From the NCBI GenBank assembly GCA_049700195.1, contig JBNAVY010000030.1, positions 1-23,940 of the forward strand: 23,940 nucleotides of DNA. Reading direction: 5' to 3'. Every line of letters starts with the position of its first letter. Position 1 is the first letter of the stretch. The DNA is from JBNAVY01 sp049700195 (GTDB lineage: Bacteria > Bacillota > Thermoanaerobacteria > Thermoanaerobacterales > Thermoanaerobacteraceae). A model generated the notes under the pieces. That model did no database searches. It saw only the letters and a program-made list of their open reading frames with translations, and had not been told where the DNA came from. Position numbers and translations under genes: made by a program. Below, one piece after another: positions 1-8,335 of this stretch.

Positions 1-51
1 ACCTGCCTTTTAAGCAGGGTGTCCCGCGTTCGAGTCGCGGATGGGTCACCA
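1..51 (+). tRNA. tRNA-Lys (UUU), 5' truncated by window edge
   Basis: Only the 3' part is present. The anticodon stem CCTGC/GCAGG encloses the loop CTTTTAA, giving anticodon UUU. It is followed by the T arm with GTTCGAGTC and an encoded CCA at 49-51. The acceptor 5' strand and D arm lie upstream of the window. Confidence 0.93.
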
Positions 52-63
52 TTTAAATTATAA

Positions 64-92
64 TTGAGAAGCTGTAACGTATATGATATAAT
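64..92 (+). promoter_or_regulatory. Sigma-A-type promoter inside the tRNA cluster
   Basis: TTGAGA at 64-69, a 17-bp spacer, then TATAAT at 87-92 preceded by TGA, which makes an extended -10. The predicted start, near 99, lies a few bases before the tRNA-Leu at 106. The downstream tRNAs can therefore be transcribed independently of the tRNA-Lys upstream. Only the boxes are seen; activity is inferred. Confidence 0.75.
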
Positions 93-105
93 AAAAATGA
101 GTCAA

Positions 106-192
106 GCGGGAGTGGCGGAATTGGCAGACGCGCTAGATTCAGGTTCTAGTGCCTACAGCGGCATATGGGTTCAAGTCCCTTCTCCCGCACCA
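106..192 (+). tRNA. tRNA-Leu (CAG)
   Basis: An 87-base class II tRNA with acceptor stem GCGGGAG/CTCCCGC, anticodon stem CTAGA/TCTAG around loop TTCAGGT (anticodon CAG), a long variable arm, the T loop TTCAAGT and an encoded CCA. It decodes CUG. Confidence 0.96.
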
Positions 193-198
193 TTTAAT

Positions 199-274
199 GC
201 GGACATAGCTCAGTTGGTAGAGCATCACCTTGCCAAGGTGAGGGTCGCGAGTTCGAGCCTCGTTGTCCGCTCCA
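199..274 (+). tRNA. tRNA-Gly (GCC)
   Basis: A 76-base tRNA. Acceptor GCGGACA pairs with TGTCCGC, and anticodon stem TCACC/GGTGA encloses TTGCCAA (anticodon GCC). The T loop is TTCGAGC and CCA is encoded at 272-274. It decodes GGC and GGU. Confidence 0.96.
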
Positions 275-290
275 AATTTTATAAAAATAT

Positions 291-366
291 GCGCCCTTAG
301 CTCAGGGGATAGAGTTACAGACTTCGAATCTGGAGGCCGTGGGTTCAAATCCTACAGGGCGCACCA
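291..366 (+). tRNA. tRNA-Arg (UCG)
   Basis: A 76-base tRNA with acceptor GCGCCCT/AGGGCGC. The anticodon loop CTTCGAA lies in stem ACAGA/TCTGG, where the first pair is an A-G mismatch, and gives anticodon UCG. CCA is encoded at 364-366. Confidence 0.92.
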
Positions 367-401
367 GATCAGGTAAAAAGTTATATATTTTAAAGATATG
401 T

Positions 402-477
<76 letters not shown>

Positions 478-500
478 TTTTAATATAATATGTAATAAAT

Positions 501-585
501 GCGGGCATGGCGGAATTGGCAGACGCGCTAGACTTAGGATCTAGTGTCATACGACGTGGGGGTTCAAGTCCCTTTGCCCGCACCA
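501..585 (+). tRNA. tRNA-Leu (UAG)
   Basis: An 85-base class II tRNA with acceptor GCGGGCA/TGCCCGC, anticodon stem CTAGA/TCTAG around CTTAGGA (anticodon UAG), a long variable arm and encoded CCA at 583-585. It is the last tRNA of the cluster. Its body closely resembles the Leu-CAG gene upstream, suggesting duplication. Confidence 0.96.
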
Positions 586-598
586 AAATCAAAATAAG

Positions 599-627
599 AT
601 AATGCAATTAGCATTATTTTTTTATTT
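599..627 (+). terminator. Intrinsic terminator of the tRNA cluster
   Basis: Stem ATAATGC (599-605) and GCATTAT (611-617) with a 5-base loop, followed by a T-rich run from 618. It lies 13 bases after the last tRNA. Confidence 0.85.
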
Positions 628-728
628 TAAAAATTTATTTTAATAGATAAATTCTTAAAATGTTTGATTTCTTTCACTTTAAAAGAAAAAAAACATATAA
701 TGATTTAGGTATATATTTAACAATAAGT

Positions 729-756
729 TTGATAAAAAGCTTTTTTATGATATAAT
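729..756 (+). promoter_or_regulatory. Promoter of the tig-clpP-clpX transcription unit
   Basis: TTGATA at 729-734, a 16-bp spacer and TATAAT at 751-756 preceded by TGA (extended -10). The predicted start is near 763, about 48 bases before the tig ATG. I see no CIRCE or CtsR operator around it, so nothing in the sequence suggests classical heat-shock repression here. A weaker TATAAT at 696-701 lacks a convincing -35. Confidence 0.72.
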
Positions 757-810
757 ATTATAAGTTTAAGAGTATATATTTTGAAACATATGAATAGGAG
801 GATTTACTTA

Positions 811-2109
811 ATGAGTAGTAATCTAAAGAAAATTGAGAATAGCGTAGCTACAATAGAATTGACAATACCAAGTGAAAAATTTGATGAGGGTTTAAATTTT
901 GCTTTTAAAAAGAATGCAGAAAGATTCAATATACCTGGTTTTAGAAAAGGGAAAGCACCAAGAGCTATTGTTGAAAAGTATTATGGCGAAGGTGTGCTTT
1001 ATGAGGATGCTATAGAATATGTTTTTCCACAAGCATATGATGAAGCGGTAAAAAACCTAAAGATTGATCCGATTGATAATCCTGACATTGATATTGTACA
1101 AATTGGAAAAGGAATGGACTTAGTTTTAGAAGCAACAGTACCAGTTATGCCACAAGTTGAACTTGGAGATTATGATGGTATAGAAGTTGAAAAAATAGAG
1201 TATACTGTTTACGATGGAGATGTTGAACATAGATTAGAACATATGAGACAGGAAAATGCAAGAATAATTCCTGTTGAAGGCAGAGAAGCTGATATTGGCG
1301 ATATTGCATTAATTGATTTTGAAGGTTTTAAAGATGGAGTTGCATTTGAGGGAGGCAAAGGAGAAAATTACGAATTAGAATTAGGGTCAGGGACATTTAT
1401 ACCGGGATTTGAAGAACAAATAGTAGGACATAATATAAATGATACCTTTGAAATAAAAGTAACTTTCCCAGAAGATTATAGGGCAGAGGAATTAAAAGGT
1501 AAAGAAGTTGTATTTAAAGTTACCTTAAAAGGCTTAAATAGAAAAGAACTTCCTCAATTAGATGATGAGTTTGCTAAAGATGTCAGTGAATTTGACACAT
1601 TAGAAGAACTTAAAGCAGATATAAAGAAGAAATTAGAAGAGCAAAACAGGCTTGATGCAGAAAATGAAATGAAAGAGAAAGCCGCCGTAAAAGTAGTAGA
1701 TGCTTCAAAAGTCGATATACCAGATGTTATGGTAGAAAAACAAATTGATTTATCCTTAAGAGAACTTGATTATAATTTACAATATCAAGGATTAAATCTA
1801 AATAAATATTTAGAAATGACCGGTAAAGACCTTAATCAATTAAGAGAAGAAATGAGAGAAGGCGCTTTAAAAAGAGTAAAAACTCAATTGGTTATTGATG
1901 CAATTGCACAAAAAGAAAAAATAGAAGCAACAGAAGAAGAATTAGAAAAAAAATTAAATGACTTGGCAGAGAATTACAGACTGAGCGTTGAAGAATTAAA
2001 GAAAAATCTTACTGAAAGTCAAATAAAAGGCATAAAAGATGATATAGCGTATTTTAAGACGATTGACTTTATTTTTAACAAGAGTAAAATAGTAGATAAA
2101 GAGGAGTGA
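811..2109 (+). CDS. tig: Trigger factor, ribosome-associated chaperone and prolyl isomerase
   Basis: This ATP-independent chaperone binds the ribosome exit tunnel and shields nascent chains. The protein is 432 residues, normal for the family. The N-terminal ribosome-binding domain carries the signature GFRKGKAP at 43-50. A central FKBP-type isomerase domain (roughly 155-240, with an LGSGTFIPGFEEQIVG stretch) is followed by a long, charged helical C-terminal domain that forms the substrate cradle. An in-frame TTG at 781 would add 10 residues, but AGGAGG at 796-801 is placed 9 bases before the ATG at 811, and the family N-terminus begins there. It is first in a run with clpP, whose ribosome binding site overlaps the tig stop codon region. 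Confidence 0.97.
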   Translation: MSSNLKKIENSVATIELTIPSEKFDEGLNFAFKKNAERFNIPGFRKGKAPRAIVEKYYGEGVLYEDAIEYVFPQAYDEAVKNLKIDPIDNPDIDIVQIGKGMDLVLEATVPVMPQVELGDYDGIEVEKIEYTVYDGDVEHRLEHMRQENARIIPVEGREADIGDIALIDFEGFKDGVAFEGGKGENYELELGSGTFIPGFEEQIVGHNINDTFEIKVTFPEDYRAEELKGKEVVFKVTLKGLNRKELPQLDDEFAKDVSEFDTLEELKADIKKKLEEQNRLDAENEMKEKAAVKVVDASKVDIPDVMVEKQIDLSLRELDYNLQYQGLNLNKYLEMTGKDLNQLREEMREGALKRVKTQLVIDAIAQKEKIEATEEELEKKLNDLAENYRLSVEELKKNLTESQIKGIKDDIAYFKTIDFIFNKSKIVDKEE

Positions 2110-2113
2110 TTAT

Positions 2114-2698
2114 ATGAGTTTAGTACCAATAGTTGTAGAACAGACAAATAGAGGAGAACGTTCCTACGATATATTTTCAAGGCTTTTAAAAGACAGAATA
2201 GTTTTTCTTGGAGATGAAATAAATGATGTGACCGCAAGCTTGGTTATAGCTCAAATGCTATTTTTAGAGGCAGAAGATCCTGATAAAGATATATGGTTAT
2301 ATATCAACAGCCCTGGAGGATCAATTACATCAGGTTTTGCAATATATGATACAATGCAGTATATTAAACCAGATGTTGTTACAATGTGTGTTGGAATGGC
2401 TGCTTCAATGGGTGCATTTTTACTTGCTGCTGGAGCAAAAGGGAAAAGATTTGCTCTTCCCAACAGTGAAATAATGATACATCAGCCATTAGGCGGTACA
2501 CAGGGACAAGCAACAGACATAAAGATTCATGCAGAAAGAATTATCAAAATGAAAGAAAAATTAAACAAAATACTTTCTGATAATACTGGTCAACCTCTAG
2601 AAAGAATCCAGAGGGATACAGAAAGAGATTTCTTTATGGACCCTGAAGAGGCTAAGGCTTATGGCCTCATAGACGAAATATTAGTTAGAAGGAAATAA
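2114..2698 (+). CDS. clpP: ATP-dependent Clp protease proteolytic subunit ClpP
   Basis: The serine peptidase forms the tetradecameric chamber that degrades proteins unfolded by ClpX and related ATPases. The catalytic triad is visible as Ser98 (in GMAASMGA), His123 (in MIHQP) and Asp172 (in ERDFFMD). The length of 194 residues is typical. The ATG follows the tig stop by 4 bases, and GAGGAG at 2101-2106 provides the ribosome binding site, so translational coupling with tig is likely. clpX follows after 22 bases. The N-terminus MSLVPIVVEQTNRGERSYDI matches the usual processed or axial-loop region. Confidence 0.98.
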   Translation: MSLVPIVVEQTNRGERSYDIFSRLLKDRIVFLGDEINDVTASLVIAQMLFLEAEDPDKDIWLYINSPGGSITSGFAIYDTMQYIKPDVVTMCVGMAASMGAFLLAAGAKGKRFALPNSEIMIHQPLGGTQGQATDIKIHAERIIKMKEKLNKILSDNTGQPLERIQRDTERDFFMDPEEAKAYGLIDEILVRRK

Positions 2699-2720
2699 GC
2701 CCCAAAAAAGAGGTGGAATT

Positions 2721-3995
2721 ATGGCAAAGTATGACAATCAAAAACAGTTAAAATGCTCATTTTGTGGTAAAACTCAGGATCAAGTAAAGCGTCTTGTAGC
2801 AGGACCTGGTGTTTATATATGTGATGAGTGTATTGAACTGTGTCAGGAAATTATTGATGAAGAATTTGAAGAAAATATAGATATTGAAATAGGTGAATTA
2901 CCAAAACCAAAAGAAATTAAAGAATTTCTTGATCAATATGTAATAGGTCAGGATAAAGCTAAAAAATCTTTAGCAGTTGCTGTTTACAATCATTACAAAA
3001 GAATAAACAGTCGTGTTAAAACAGACGATGTAGAACTTCAAAAAAGCAATATATTAATGCTTGGTCCTACAGGATCTGGTAAAACTCTTTTAGCACAGAC
3101 TCTTGCAAGGATGTTAAATGTACCTTTTGCAATAGCTGATGCTACTTCTTTGACAGAGGCTGGTTATGTAGGTGAAGATGTTGAAAATATACTTTTAAAA
3201 TTGATACAGGCAGCAGATTATGATATAGAAAAAGCAGAAAAAGGCATAGTATATATTGATGAAATAGATAAAATAGCCAGAAAATCTGAGAATCCTTCAA
3301 TTACAAGAGATGTATCGGGTGAGGGCGTTCAACAGGCACTCCTTAAAATATTAGAAGGAACTGTTGCAAATGTACCTCCACAAGGTGGAAGAAAGCATCC
3401 ACATCAAGAGTTTATTCAGATTGACACAACAAATATTTTGTTTATATGTGGTGGTGCTTTTGACGGCATAGAAAAAATAATTGAATCTCGTATTGGTAAA
3501 AAGACACTTGGTTTTGGTTCACAGATAGAGAGTAAGAAAGAAAGGCAAGTTGGTGAGATTTTAAGTCAAATATTGCCTGAAGATCTGCTAAAGTTCGGTT
3601 TAATACCCGAATTCATAGGCAGGGTTCCTATAGTAGTTACTTTAGATTCACTTGATAAAGAAGCTCTTATAAGAATATTAACCGAGCCCAAAAATGCTCT
3701 TATTAAGCAATATGAAAAACTTTTTGAACTGGACGGGGCAAAACTTGAATTTGATAAAAAAGCACTTAATTTAATAGCTGAAAAAGCTATAGCAAGGAAA
3801 ACAGGTGCAAGGGGCTTAAGATCTATATTAGAAGAAATAATGCTTGATGTAATGTATGAAGTACCATCTAATGAAAATATAGAGAAATGTATAGTGACAG
3901 AAGAAACCATTTTAAATAATGCACAACCTACTATAGTTTATTCAGAAGTGCAAAAAACTAAGAAAAAGATAAAAAAGACAGAATCAGTCTCTTGA
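2721..3995 (+). CDS. clpX: ATP-dependent Clp protease ATPase subunit ClpX
   Basis: An AAA+ unfoldase that recognises tagged substrates and feeds them into ClpP. The protein is 424 residues. An N-terminal zinc-binding domain has Cys12, Cys15, Cys34 and Cys37. Walker A GPTGSGKT is at 115-122, and Walker B ends in Asp180-Glu181. A pore-2-type GGRKHPHQEF motif and the ClpP-docking loop follow. The docking tripeptide here is LGF rather than the textbook IGF, which is within the accepted family variation. A sensor-2 GARGLR motif sits near the C-terminus. GAGGTGG just upstream supports the ATG. It is directly downstream of clpP, so both partners are co-expressed. The last 20 residues are a lysine-rich tail. 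Confidence 0.98.
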   Translation: MAKYDNQKQLKCSFCGKTQDQVKRLVAGPGVYICDECIELCQEIIDEEFEENIDIEIGELPKPKEIKEFLDQYVIGQDKAKKSLAVAVYNHYKRINSRVKTDDVELQKSNILMLGPTGSGKTLLAQTLARMLNVPFAIADATSLTEAGYVGEDVENILLKLIQAADYDIEKAEKGIVYIDEIDKIARKSENPSITRDVSGEGVQQALLKILEGTVANVPPQGGRKHPHQEFIQIDTTNILFICGGAFDGIEKIIESRIGKKTLGFGSQIESKKERQVGEILSQILPEDLLKFGLIPEFIGRVPIVVTLDSLDKEALIRILTEPKNALIKQYEKLFELDGAKLEFDKKALNLIAEKAIARKTGARGLRSILEEIMLDVMYEVPSNENIEKCIVTEETILNNAQPTIVYSEVQKTKKKIKKTESVS

Positions 3996-4038
3996 ATCAG
4001 TTTCTAAAAGTAATAAATTTGTTTTTGTTTACATGTAT

Positions 4039-4081
4039 CCCCCTTCTCCTTCACATAATAAAATAGTGAAAGGGAAGGGGG
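4039..4081 (+). other. Large hairpin between clpX and lon
   Basis: Arms 4039-4054 and 4066-4081 pair over 16 positions (one C-A mismatch, one G-U) around an 11-base A-rich loop. The outer part is five C-G pairs, exceptional in this AT-rich DNA. No U tract follows, so it is not a standard intrinsic terminator. It ends 27 bases before the lon ATG and 17 before its ribosome binding site. An mRNA processing or stability role, or attenuation, is inferred. Confidence 0.7.
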
Positions 4082-4108
4082 CTTAGATTATACACAAGAG
4101 GTGAAAAT

Positions 4109-6451
4109 ATGACGGAGAAAAAATATAAATTACCTATGATACCCTTAAGAGGTCTTACAATATTTCCATATATGGTTATGCATTTTGATATAGGAAGAGC
4201 AAAATCTATCAGAGCTTTAGAAGAAGCATTTATGAAAGACCAGTTAGTTTTTCTTGTTACACAAAAAGAAGCAGAGATTGATGAGCCATCTCAAGATGAT
4301 ATATATAAAGTTGGAACAATAACCAAGGTTAAACAGATGCTAAAACTTCCCGGGGAAGTTATAAGAGTTCTTGTAGAAGGAATAAGCAGAGCTTCAGTTC
4401 AGCAAATAGTAAATGATGAAAGTTATTATGAAGTAGAAGTATTAGAAAAAGACACGCAAGAATTAGATAAAAACCCAGAGATTGAGGCACTTATGAGAAG
4501 TGTTACAGCTTCATTTGAAGAATACATAAATTTAACATCACAGCTTTCAATTGACAATTTATACAGTGTACTTTCAATTGAAGAGCCAGGAAGACTTGCT
4601 GATGTTATAGCGGCACATATAAGCTTAAATCCTGAACAGAGTCAAAAACTTTTAGAGAGTTTTGATGTAAAAGAACGTTTAGAAGTGTTACTTGGATTTT
4701 TAATTAAAGAATTAGAAATATTAAATATTGAAAAAGAAATTAATATAAAAGTTAGAAATCAGATTGATAAAGTTCAAAAAGAGTACTATTTAAGAGAACA
4801 GTTAAAAGCTATAAAAGCCGAGCTTGGTGAAGCTGAGGAAATAGACCAGGAAGTTGATGAATATTTAAAGAAAATTGAAGATGCTAACCTGCCACAAGAA
4901 GTTGAAGAAAAAGCAAAAGAAGAAGTTAAAAGGCTTTCAAGGATGGGCCATGGTTATGCAGAATCATCAGTTATAAGAACGTATCTTGACTGGATATTAG
5001 AACTGCCATGGAACAGTGAAACAGATGATATTCTTGATATTAAAAGGTCAGAAAAAATATTAAATGAAGATCATTATGGACTTAAAAAAGTAAAAGAAAG
5101 AATAATAGAATTTCTTGCAGTAAGAAATTTTTACAACAAAATAAAAAGTCCTATATTATGTCTTGTAGGACCGCCTGGAGTCGGTAAAACTTCTCTTGGA
5201 AAATCTATTGCAAGAGCAATGAACAGGAAATTTGTAAGGCTATCTTTAGGTGGAGTAAGAGATGAAGCAGAAATAAGAGGGCATAGAAGAACATATGTAG
5301 GTGCAATACCCGGAGGCATAATAAATTCAATGAAAATAGCAGGTTCTAAAAATCCTGTTTTCTTACTTGATGAAATAGATAAAATGAGTTCTGATTTCAG
5401 AGGAGATCCTGCTTCAGCTATGTTAGAAGTTTTAGATCCAGAACAAAACTCAACATTTAGAGATCATTATTTAGATTTACCTTTTGACTTATCAAAAGTT
5501 TTATTTATAACTACAGCAAACTCTACTGACTCAATACCTGAACCCCTTCTTGACAGAATGGAAGTTATATATATTTCAGGGTATACTGAAGAAGAAAAAC
5601 TGCATATAGCTAAAGACTATCTTTTACCAAAAATATTAAAAGAACATGGCGTTTTTGACAGCAGAATTATCATACAAGAGTCAGCTATAAAAGGAGTAAT
5701 ATCTGAATATACAAGAGAAGCAGGGGTTAGGGGGCTTGAAAAGAACTTATCCATGATTGTAAGAAAAGCAATAAAAAAGATTGTAGAGCAAAACGTAAAA
5801 ACTATAAAAGTTGGAAAACAAAATCTTACTTATTACCTAGGAAAACCAATATACAAAGTAGATAAAGCAGGTAAAAAAGATGAAATAGGTACCGTTGTGG
5901 GGCTTGCATGGACAAGAACTGGCGGTGAAATATTGAATGTAGAAGCCTCTGTAATGCCAGGGAATGGAAAACTGACCCTTACAGGACATTTAGGCGATGT
6001 TATGAAAGAATCAGCACAGACAGGGTATAGTTTTATAAGAGCAAATGCAGAAAAATTAGGTATAAATAAAGATTTTTACGAAAATGCCGATATACATATA
6101 CACGTTCCAGAAGGTGCTATACCTAAGGATGGACCTTCAGCAGGTATAACTATGGTTACAGCAATGGTATCTGCACTTAAAAAAGTACCTGTCAGAAAAG
6201 ATGTTGCAATGACAGGAGAGGTTACATTGACAGGTAAAGTGCTTCCAATAGGAGGCTTAAAAGAAAAAGTTCTCGCAGCACATAGAGCAGGTATACTTAG
6301 AATAATTGCTCCTTTAGAAAACAAAAGAGATTTGGAAGATATACCACAAAGCATTAAAAAGAAACTTGAATTCAAATTTGTCGAAAAAATAGAAGAAGTT
6401 ATAGATATAGCCTTAATAAAGGAGGATACCAATGAAAGTAAAAACAGTTGA
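4109..6451 (+). CDS. lon: ATP-dependent protease Lon (LonA type)
   Basis: A homohexameric AAA+ serine protease that removes damaged and regulatory proteins in the cytoplasm. The 780 residues are standard for bacterial LonA. The N-terminal substrate-binding LAN domain (about 1-200, starting with the typical LPMIPLRGLTIFPYMV) is followed by a coiled-coil segment and the ATPase with Walker A GPPGVGKT at 354-361. The C-terminal protease domain carries the catalytic dyad Ser677 (PKDGPSAG) and Lys720 (GGLKEK). The ATG is preceded by GAGGTGA. The 3' end overlaps ysxC by 20 bases. A LonB paralogue, which lies next to lonA in Bacillus, is absent here. Confidence 0.98.
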   Translation: MTEKKYKLPMIPLRGLTIFPYMVMHFDIGRAKSIRALEEAFMKDQLVFLVTQKEAEIDEPSQDDIYKVGTITKVKQMLKLPGEVIRVLVEGISRASVQQIVNDESYYEVEVLEKDTQELDKNPEIEALMRSVTASFEEYINLTSQLSIDNLYSVLSIEEPGRLADVIAAHISLNPEQSQKLLESFDVKERLEVLLGFLIKELEILNIEKEINIKVRNQIDKVQKEYYLREQLKAIKAELGEAEEIDQEVDEYLKKIEDANLPQEVEEKAKEEVKRLSRMGHGYAESSVIRTYLDWILELPWNSETDDILDIKRSEKILNEDHYGLKKVKERIIEFLAVRNFYNKIKSPILCLVGPPGVGKTSLGKSIARAMNRKFVRLSLGGVRDEAEIRGHRRTYVGAIPGGIINSMKIAGSKNPVFLLDEIDKMSSDFRGDPASAMLEVLDPEQNSTFRDHYLDLPFDLSKVLFITTANSTDSIPEPLLDRMEVIYISGYTEEEKLHIAKDYLLPKILKEHGVFDSRIIIQESAIKGVISEYTREAGVRGLEKNLSMIVRKAIKKIVEQNVKTIKVGKQNLTYYLGKPIYKVDKAGKKDEIGTVVGLAWTRTGGEILNVEASVMPGNGKLTLTGHLGDVMKESAQTGYSFIRANAEKLGINKDFYENADIHIHVPEGAIPKDGPSAGITMVTAMVSALKKVPVRKDVAMTGEVTLTGKVLPIGGLKEKVLAAHRAGILRIIAPLENKRDLEDIPQSIKKKLEFKFVEKIEEVIDIALIKEDTNESKNS

Positions 6452-7013
6452 GCTAAAAGCTACAGCATTTAATAGTTCACAGTATCCCAAAGACGATTTT
6501 TTACAGATAGCAATAGTAGGAAAATCAAATGTAGGCAAATCATCTCTAATAAATACAATATTAAACAGAAGAAATTTTGCCAGGATCAGTTCAAAACCTG
6601 GGAAAACAAGAGGTATAAACTTTTATCTCATAAATGACAAACTTTATCTTGTCGATCTTCCAGGTTATGGTTATGCAGAAGTTTCCAAAGAGATGAAAAA
6701 ACAGTGGGGAAAAAACATTGAAGAATATCTTAATAAATCAACAAAACTTGTTCACGGCCTTTTATTAATAGATATAAGACGTGTACCAAGTGAAGATGAT
6801 ATAATAATGGCTGACTGGTTTAGATATAAAAATATTCCTTATACAGTTATAGCAACTAAAGTTGACAAATTAAAAAAGACGGAATTAGAAAAATCTTTGG
6901 AGATATTTACAAAAACTTTAAATATTAAAAAAGAAAATATTATTAAATTTTCCTCGTTAAAAAAAATAGGTGCAGAAGAAGTTTTGTCGGTTTTTGACGA
7001 ATATGCCAATTGA
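6432..7013 (+). CDS. ysxC: Ribosome biogenesis GTP-binding protein YsxC/EngB
   Basis: A small GTPase needed for late assembly of the large ribosomal subunit. At 193 residues it has the normal size. G1 GKSNVGKS is at 30-37, the G2-region KPGKTRGINF follows, G3 DLPGYGYA starts at 75, and G4 TKVDK is at 142-146. An FSS stretch near 175 is the likely G5. The start lies inside lon, with AAGGAGG at 6419-6425 six bases upstream, so its translation is probably coupled to lon. The lon-ysxC pairing is widely conserved in Bacillota. Confidence 0.97.
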   Translation: MKVKTVELKATAFNSSQYPKDDFLQIAIVGKSNVGKSSLINTILNRRNFARISSKPGKTRGINFYLINDKLYLVDLPGYGYAEVSKEMKKQWGKNIEEYLNKSTKLVHGLLLIDIRRVPSEDDIIMADWFRYKNIPYTVIATKVDKLKKTELEKSLEIFTKTLNIKKENIIKFSSLKKIGAEEVLSVFDEYAN

Positions 7014-7054
7014 TTTATTCTGCTGTAAATTACCTATTTGTAACACTAAAACAA

Positions 7055-7083
7055 TTGTATTAAAAATATATTAGTTGTATAAT
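7055..7083 (+). promoter_or_regulatory. Promoter upstream of the MpsC-like gene and atp operon
   Basis: TTGTAT at 7055-7060, a 17-bp spacer and a perfect TATAAT at 7078-7083. The start would fall near 7090, about 60 bases before the TTG start at 7152. The terminator at 7524 means this promoter may serve the small gene alone or reach the atp genes by read-through. Confidence 0.72.
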
Positions 7084-7151
7084 TAATATAGTACAGATAA
7101 AATTACTTTTAATAAGTTTAAATTTTACTTATTTTTGGAGGAATGATTTAC

Positions 7152-7517
7152 TTGTTTAAAAGTGGTCTCGAAAGTAAAATAAATGAGGAAATGATTAAGC
7201 TTATAAAAGAAATTACGGGACGTGGTGCACAAGCTTCAAAAACAAGAATATGTGATGACATGATAATTGTAAGGCTTAGTAAAACACTAACACATGAAGA
7301 AATGCAGCTTGTTTCAACAGAAGAAGGGAAAAGACTTGTCAGAGAATTGAGAGCACAGCTTGATGCAATTGTAAGACCTAAATTTGAAAAAATGATTTTA
7401 GAAATAACTGGTGCAAAAGTTGTAAGTTTATATAAGGATATAAGTGTAAAAAAAGGAGAATATATATATGTTTTTATTCTTGACAAGAATTTAGAAGAAG
7501 AATTAAAAAATAGATAA
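7152..7517 (+). CDS. DUF2294 / MpsC-family protein
   Basis: A 121-residue soluble protein. I recognise the DUF2294 (MpsC) pattern: an N-terminal helix, then GRGAQASKTRICDDMIIVRL, a central LTHEEMQLVSTEEGKRLVRELR-like block at about 50-75, and a C-terminal EITGAKVVSLYKDIS followed by a strand ending in VFILD. The family name comes from a proposed membrane-potential-generating or bicarbonate-related system whose membrane partners MpsA and MpsB are not in this window. Its molecular role is not established. I prefer TTG at 7152 because GGAGG at 7137-7141 is 10 bases upstream; the ATG at 7143 would be only one base away. It has its own promoter and terminator directly before atpB, where atpI or atpZ often lies. 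Confidence 0.78.
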   Translation: MFKSGLESKINEEMIKLIKEITGRGAQASKTRICDDMIIVRLSKTLTHEEMQLVSTEEGKRLVRELRAQLDAIVRPKFEKMILEITGAKVVSLYKDISVKKGEYIYVFILDKNLEEELKNR

Positions 7518-7523
7518 ATAATA

Positions 7524-7562
7524 TCTGGCATACAAGATATAAACTTGTTTTGCCGGATTTTT
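7524..7562 (+). terminator. Intrinsic terminator or attenuator between the MpsC-like gene and atpB
   Basis: Stem 7524-7536 pairs with 7544-7557 (12 pairs, a small internal loop/bulge) around ATATAAA and is followed by five T residues at 7558-7562. It lies 7 bases after the upstream stop codon and 55 before atpB. No strong promoter is visible between it and atpB, so incomplete termination is the simplest reading. Confidence 0.75.
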
Positions 7563-7616
7563 CTACAGCTATATTTATAAAATAAAATTAAATAAATTTA
7601 TGAAAGGAGTGAGATT

Positions 7617-8279
7617 TTGGATATTTCAATAAATCCCGCTGTAGTATTTACAATACCTTTTTTAGGAGGTATTCCTGTTACAATAACAGTTGTTGTAGAA
7701 TGGATTATAATGTTTATTCTTATAATCAGTTCTGCTTTACTTACAAGAGGATGGAATGTTATTCCTACAGGTGTTCAAAATGTAATTGAATTTTCTATAG
7801 AAGGTTTTAATAATTTTGTTAAAGATGCTTTAGGTGAGCATTGGAAAACCTATGCTCCTTATTTAGGTTCTGTTGGACTTTTTCTTATAGTTGCAAATAC
7901 AATAAGTATTTTTGGATTAACGCCTCCTACTAAAGATTTAAGTGCAACCGCAGCTCTTGCACTTATGTCGATAGCAACAGTGATTATTGCTTCTATCAGA
8001 GAAAAAGGTTTTATAGGGTATATAAAAAGTTTTTTTGAGTCGCCTATAGGATTTTTTGTAAAAATGCTGGATTTGTTTACACGTCCATTATCTTTGGCTG
8101 CCCGACTTTTTGGTAATATATTCGCAGCTGTAACAATAATGGAGTTAATAGCAAGTGTAGCTCCTATTGTTATACCAGCGGTTTTCAGCATTTATTTTGA
8201 CTTATTTGATGGACTTTTACAAATGCTGGTTTTTGTATTTTTAACAATGCTTTATATTGAAGAAGCTTTAGAAGAATAA
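7617..8279 (+). CDS. atpB: ATP synthase F0 subunit a
   Basis: This membrane subunit forms the two ion half-channels against the c-ring. The protein is 220 residues with about five hydrophobic helices. The essential arginine is Arg163 in SLAARLFGN, followed by the typical NIFAA. The polar half-channel residues lie in the last two helices. The start is TTG at 7617, supported by AAGGAG seven bases upstream; no in-frame ATG fits. It opens the operon atpBEFHAGDC. There is no atpI in front. Confidence 0.97.
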   Translation: MDISINPAVVFTIPFLGGIPVTITVVVEWIIMFILIISSALLTRGWNVIPTGVQNVIEFSIEGFNNFVKDALGEHWKTYAPYLGSVGLFLIVANTISIFGLTPPTKDLSATAALALMSIATVIIASIREKGFIGYIKSFFESPIGFFVKMLDLFTRPLSLAARLFGNIFAAVTIMELIASVAPIVIPAVFSIYFDLFDGLLQMLVFVFLTMLYIEEALEE

Positions 8280-8335
8280 TATAATTAAATCTGCAAATAA
8301 AAATATTTAAATAAAAAATAAAGGAGAGGATTTTA

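Noticed and set aside
64..348. Open frames on both strands across the tRNA-Leu, tRNA-Gly and tRNA-Arg genes
   Set aside because: They are translations of tRNA genes, a familiar source of false proteins; the region is fully explained by tRNA structures.
630..810. CIRCE or CtsR heat-shock operators before tig-clpP-clpX
   Set aside because: Neither the TTAGCACTC/GAGTGCTAA pair nor the CtsR heptad repeat is present.
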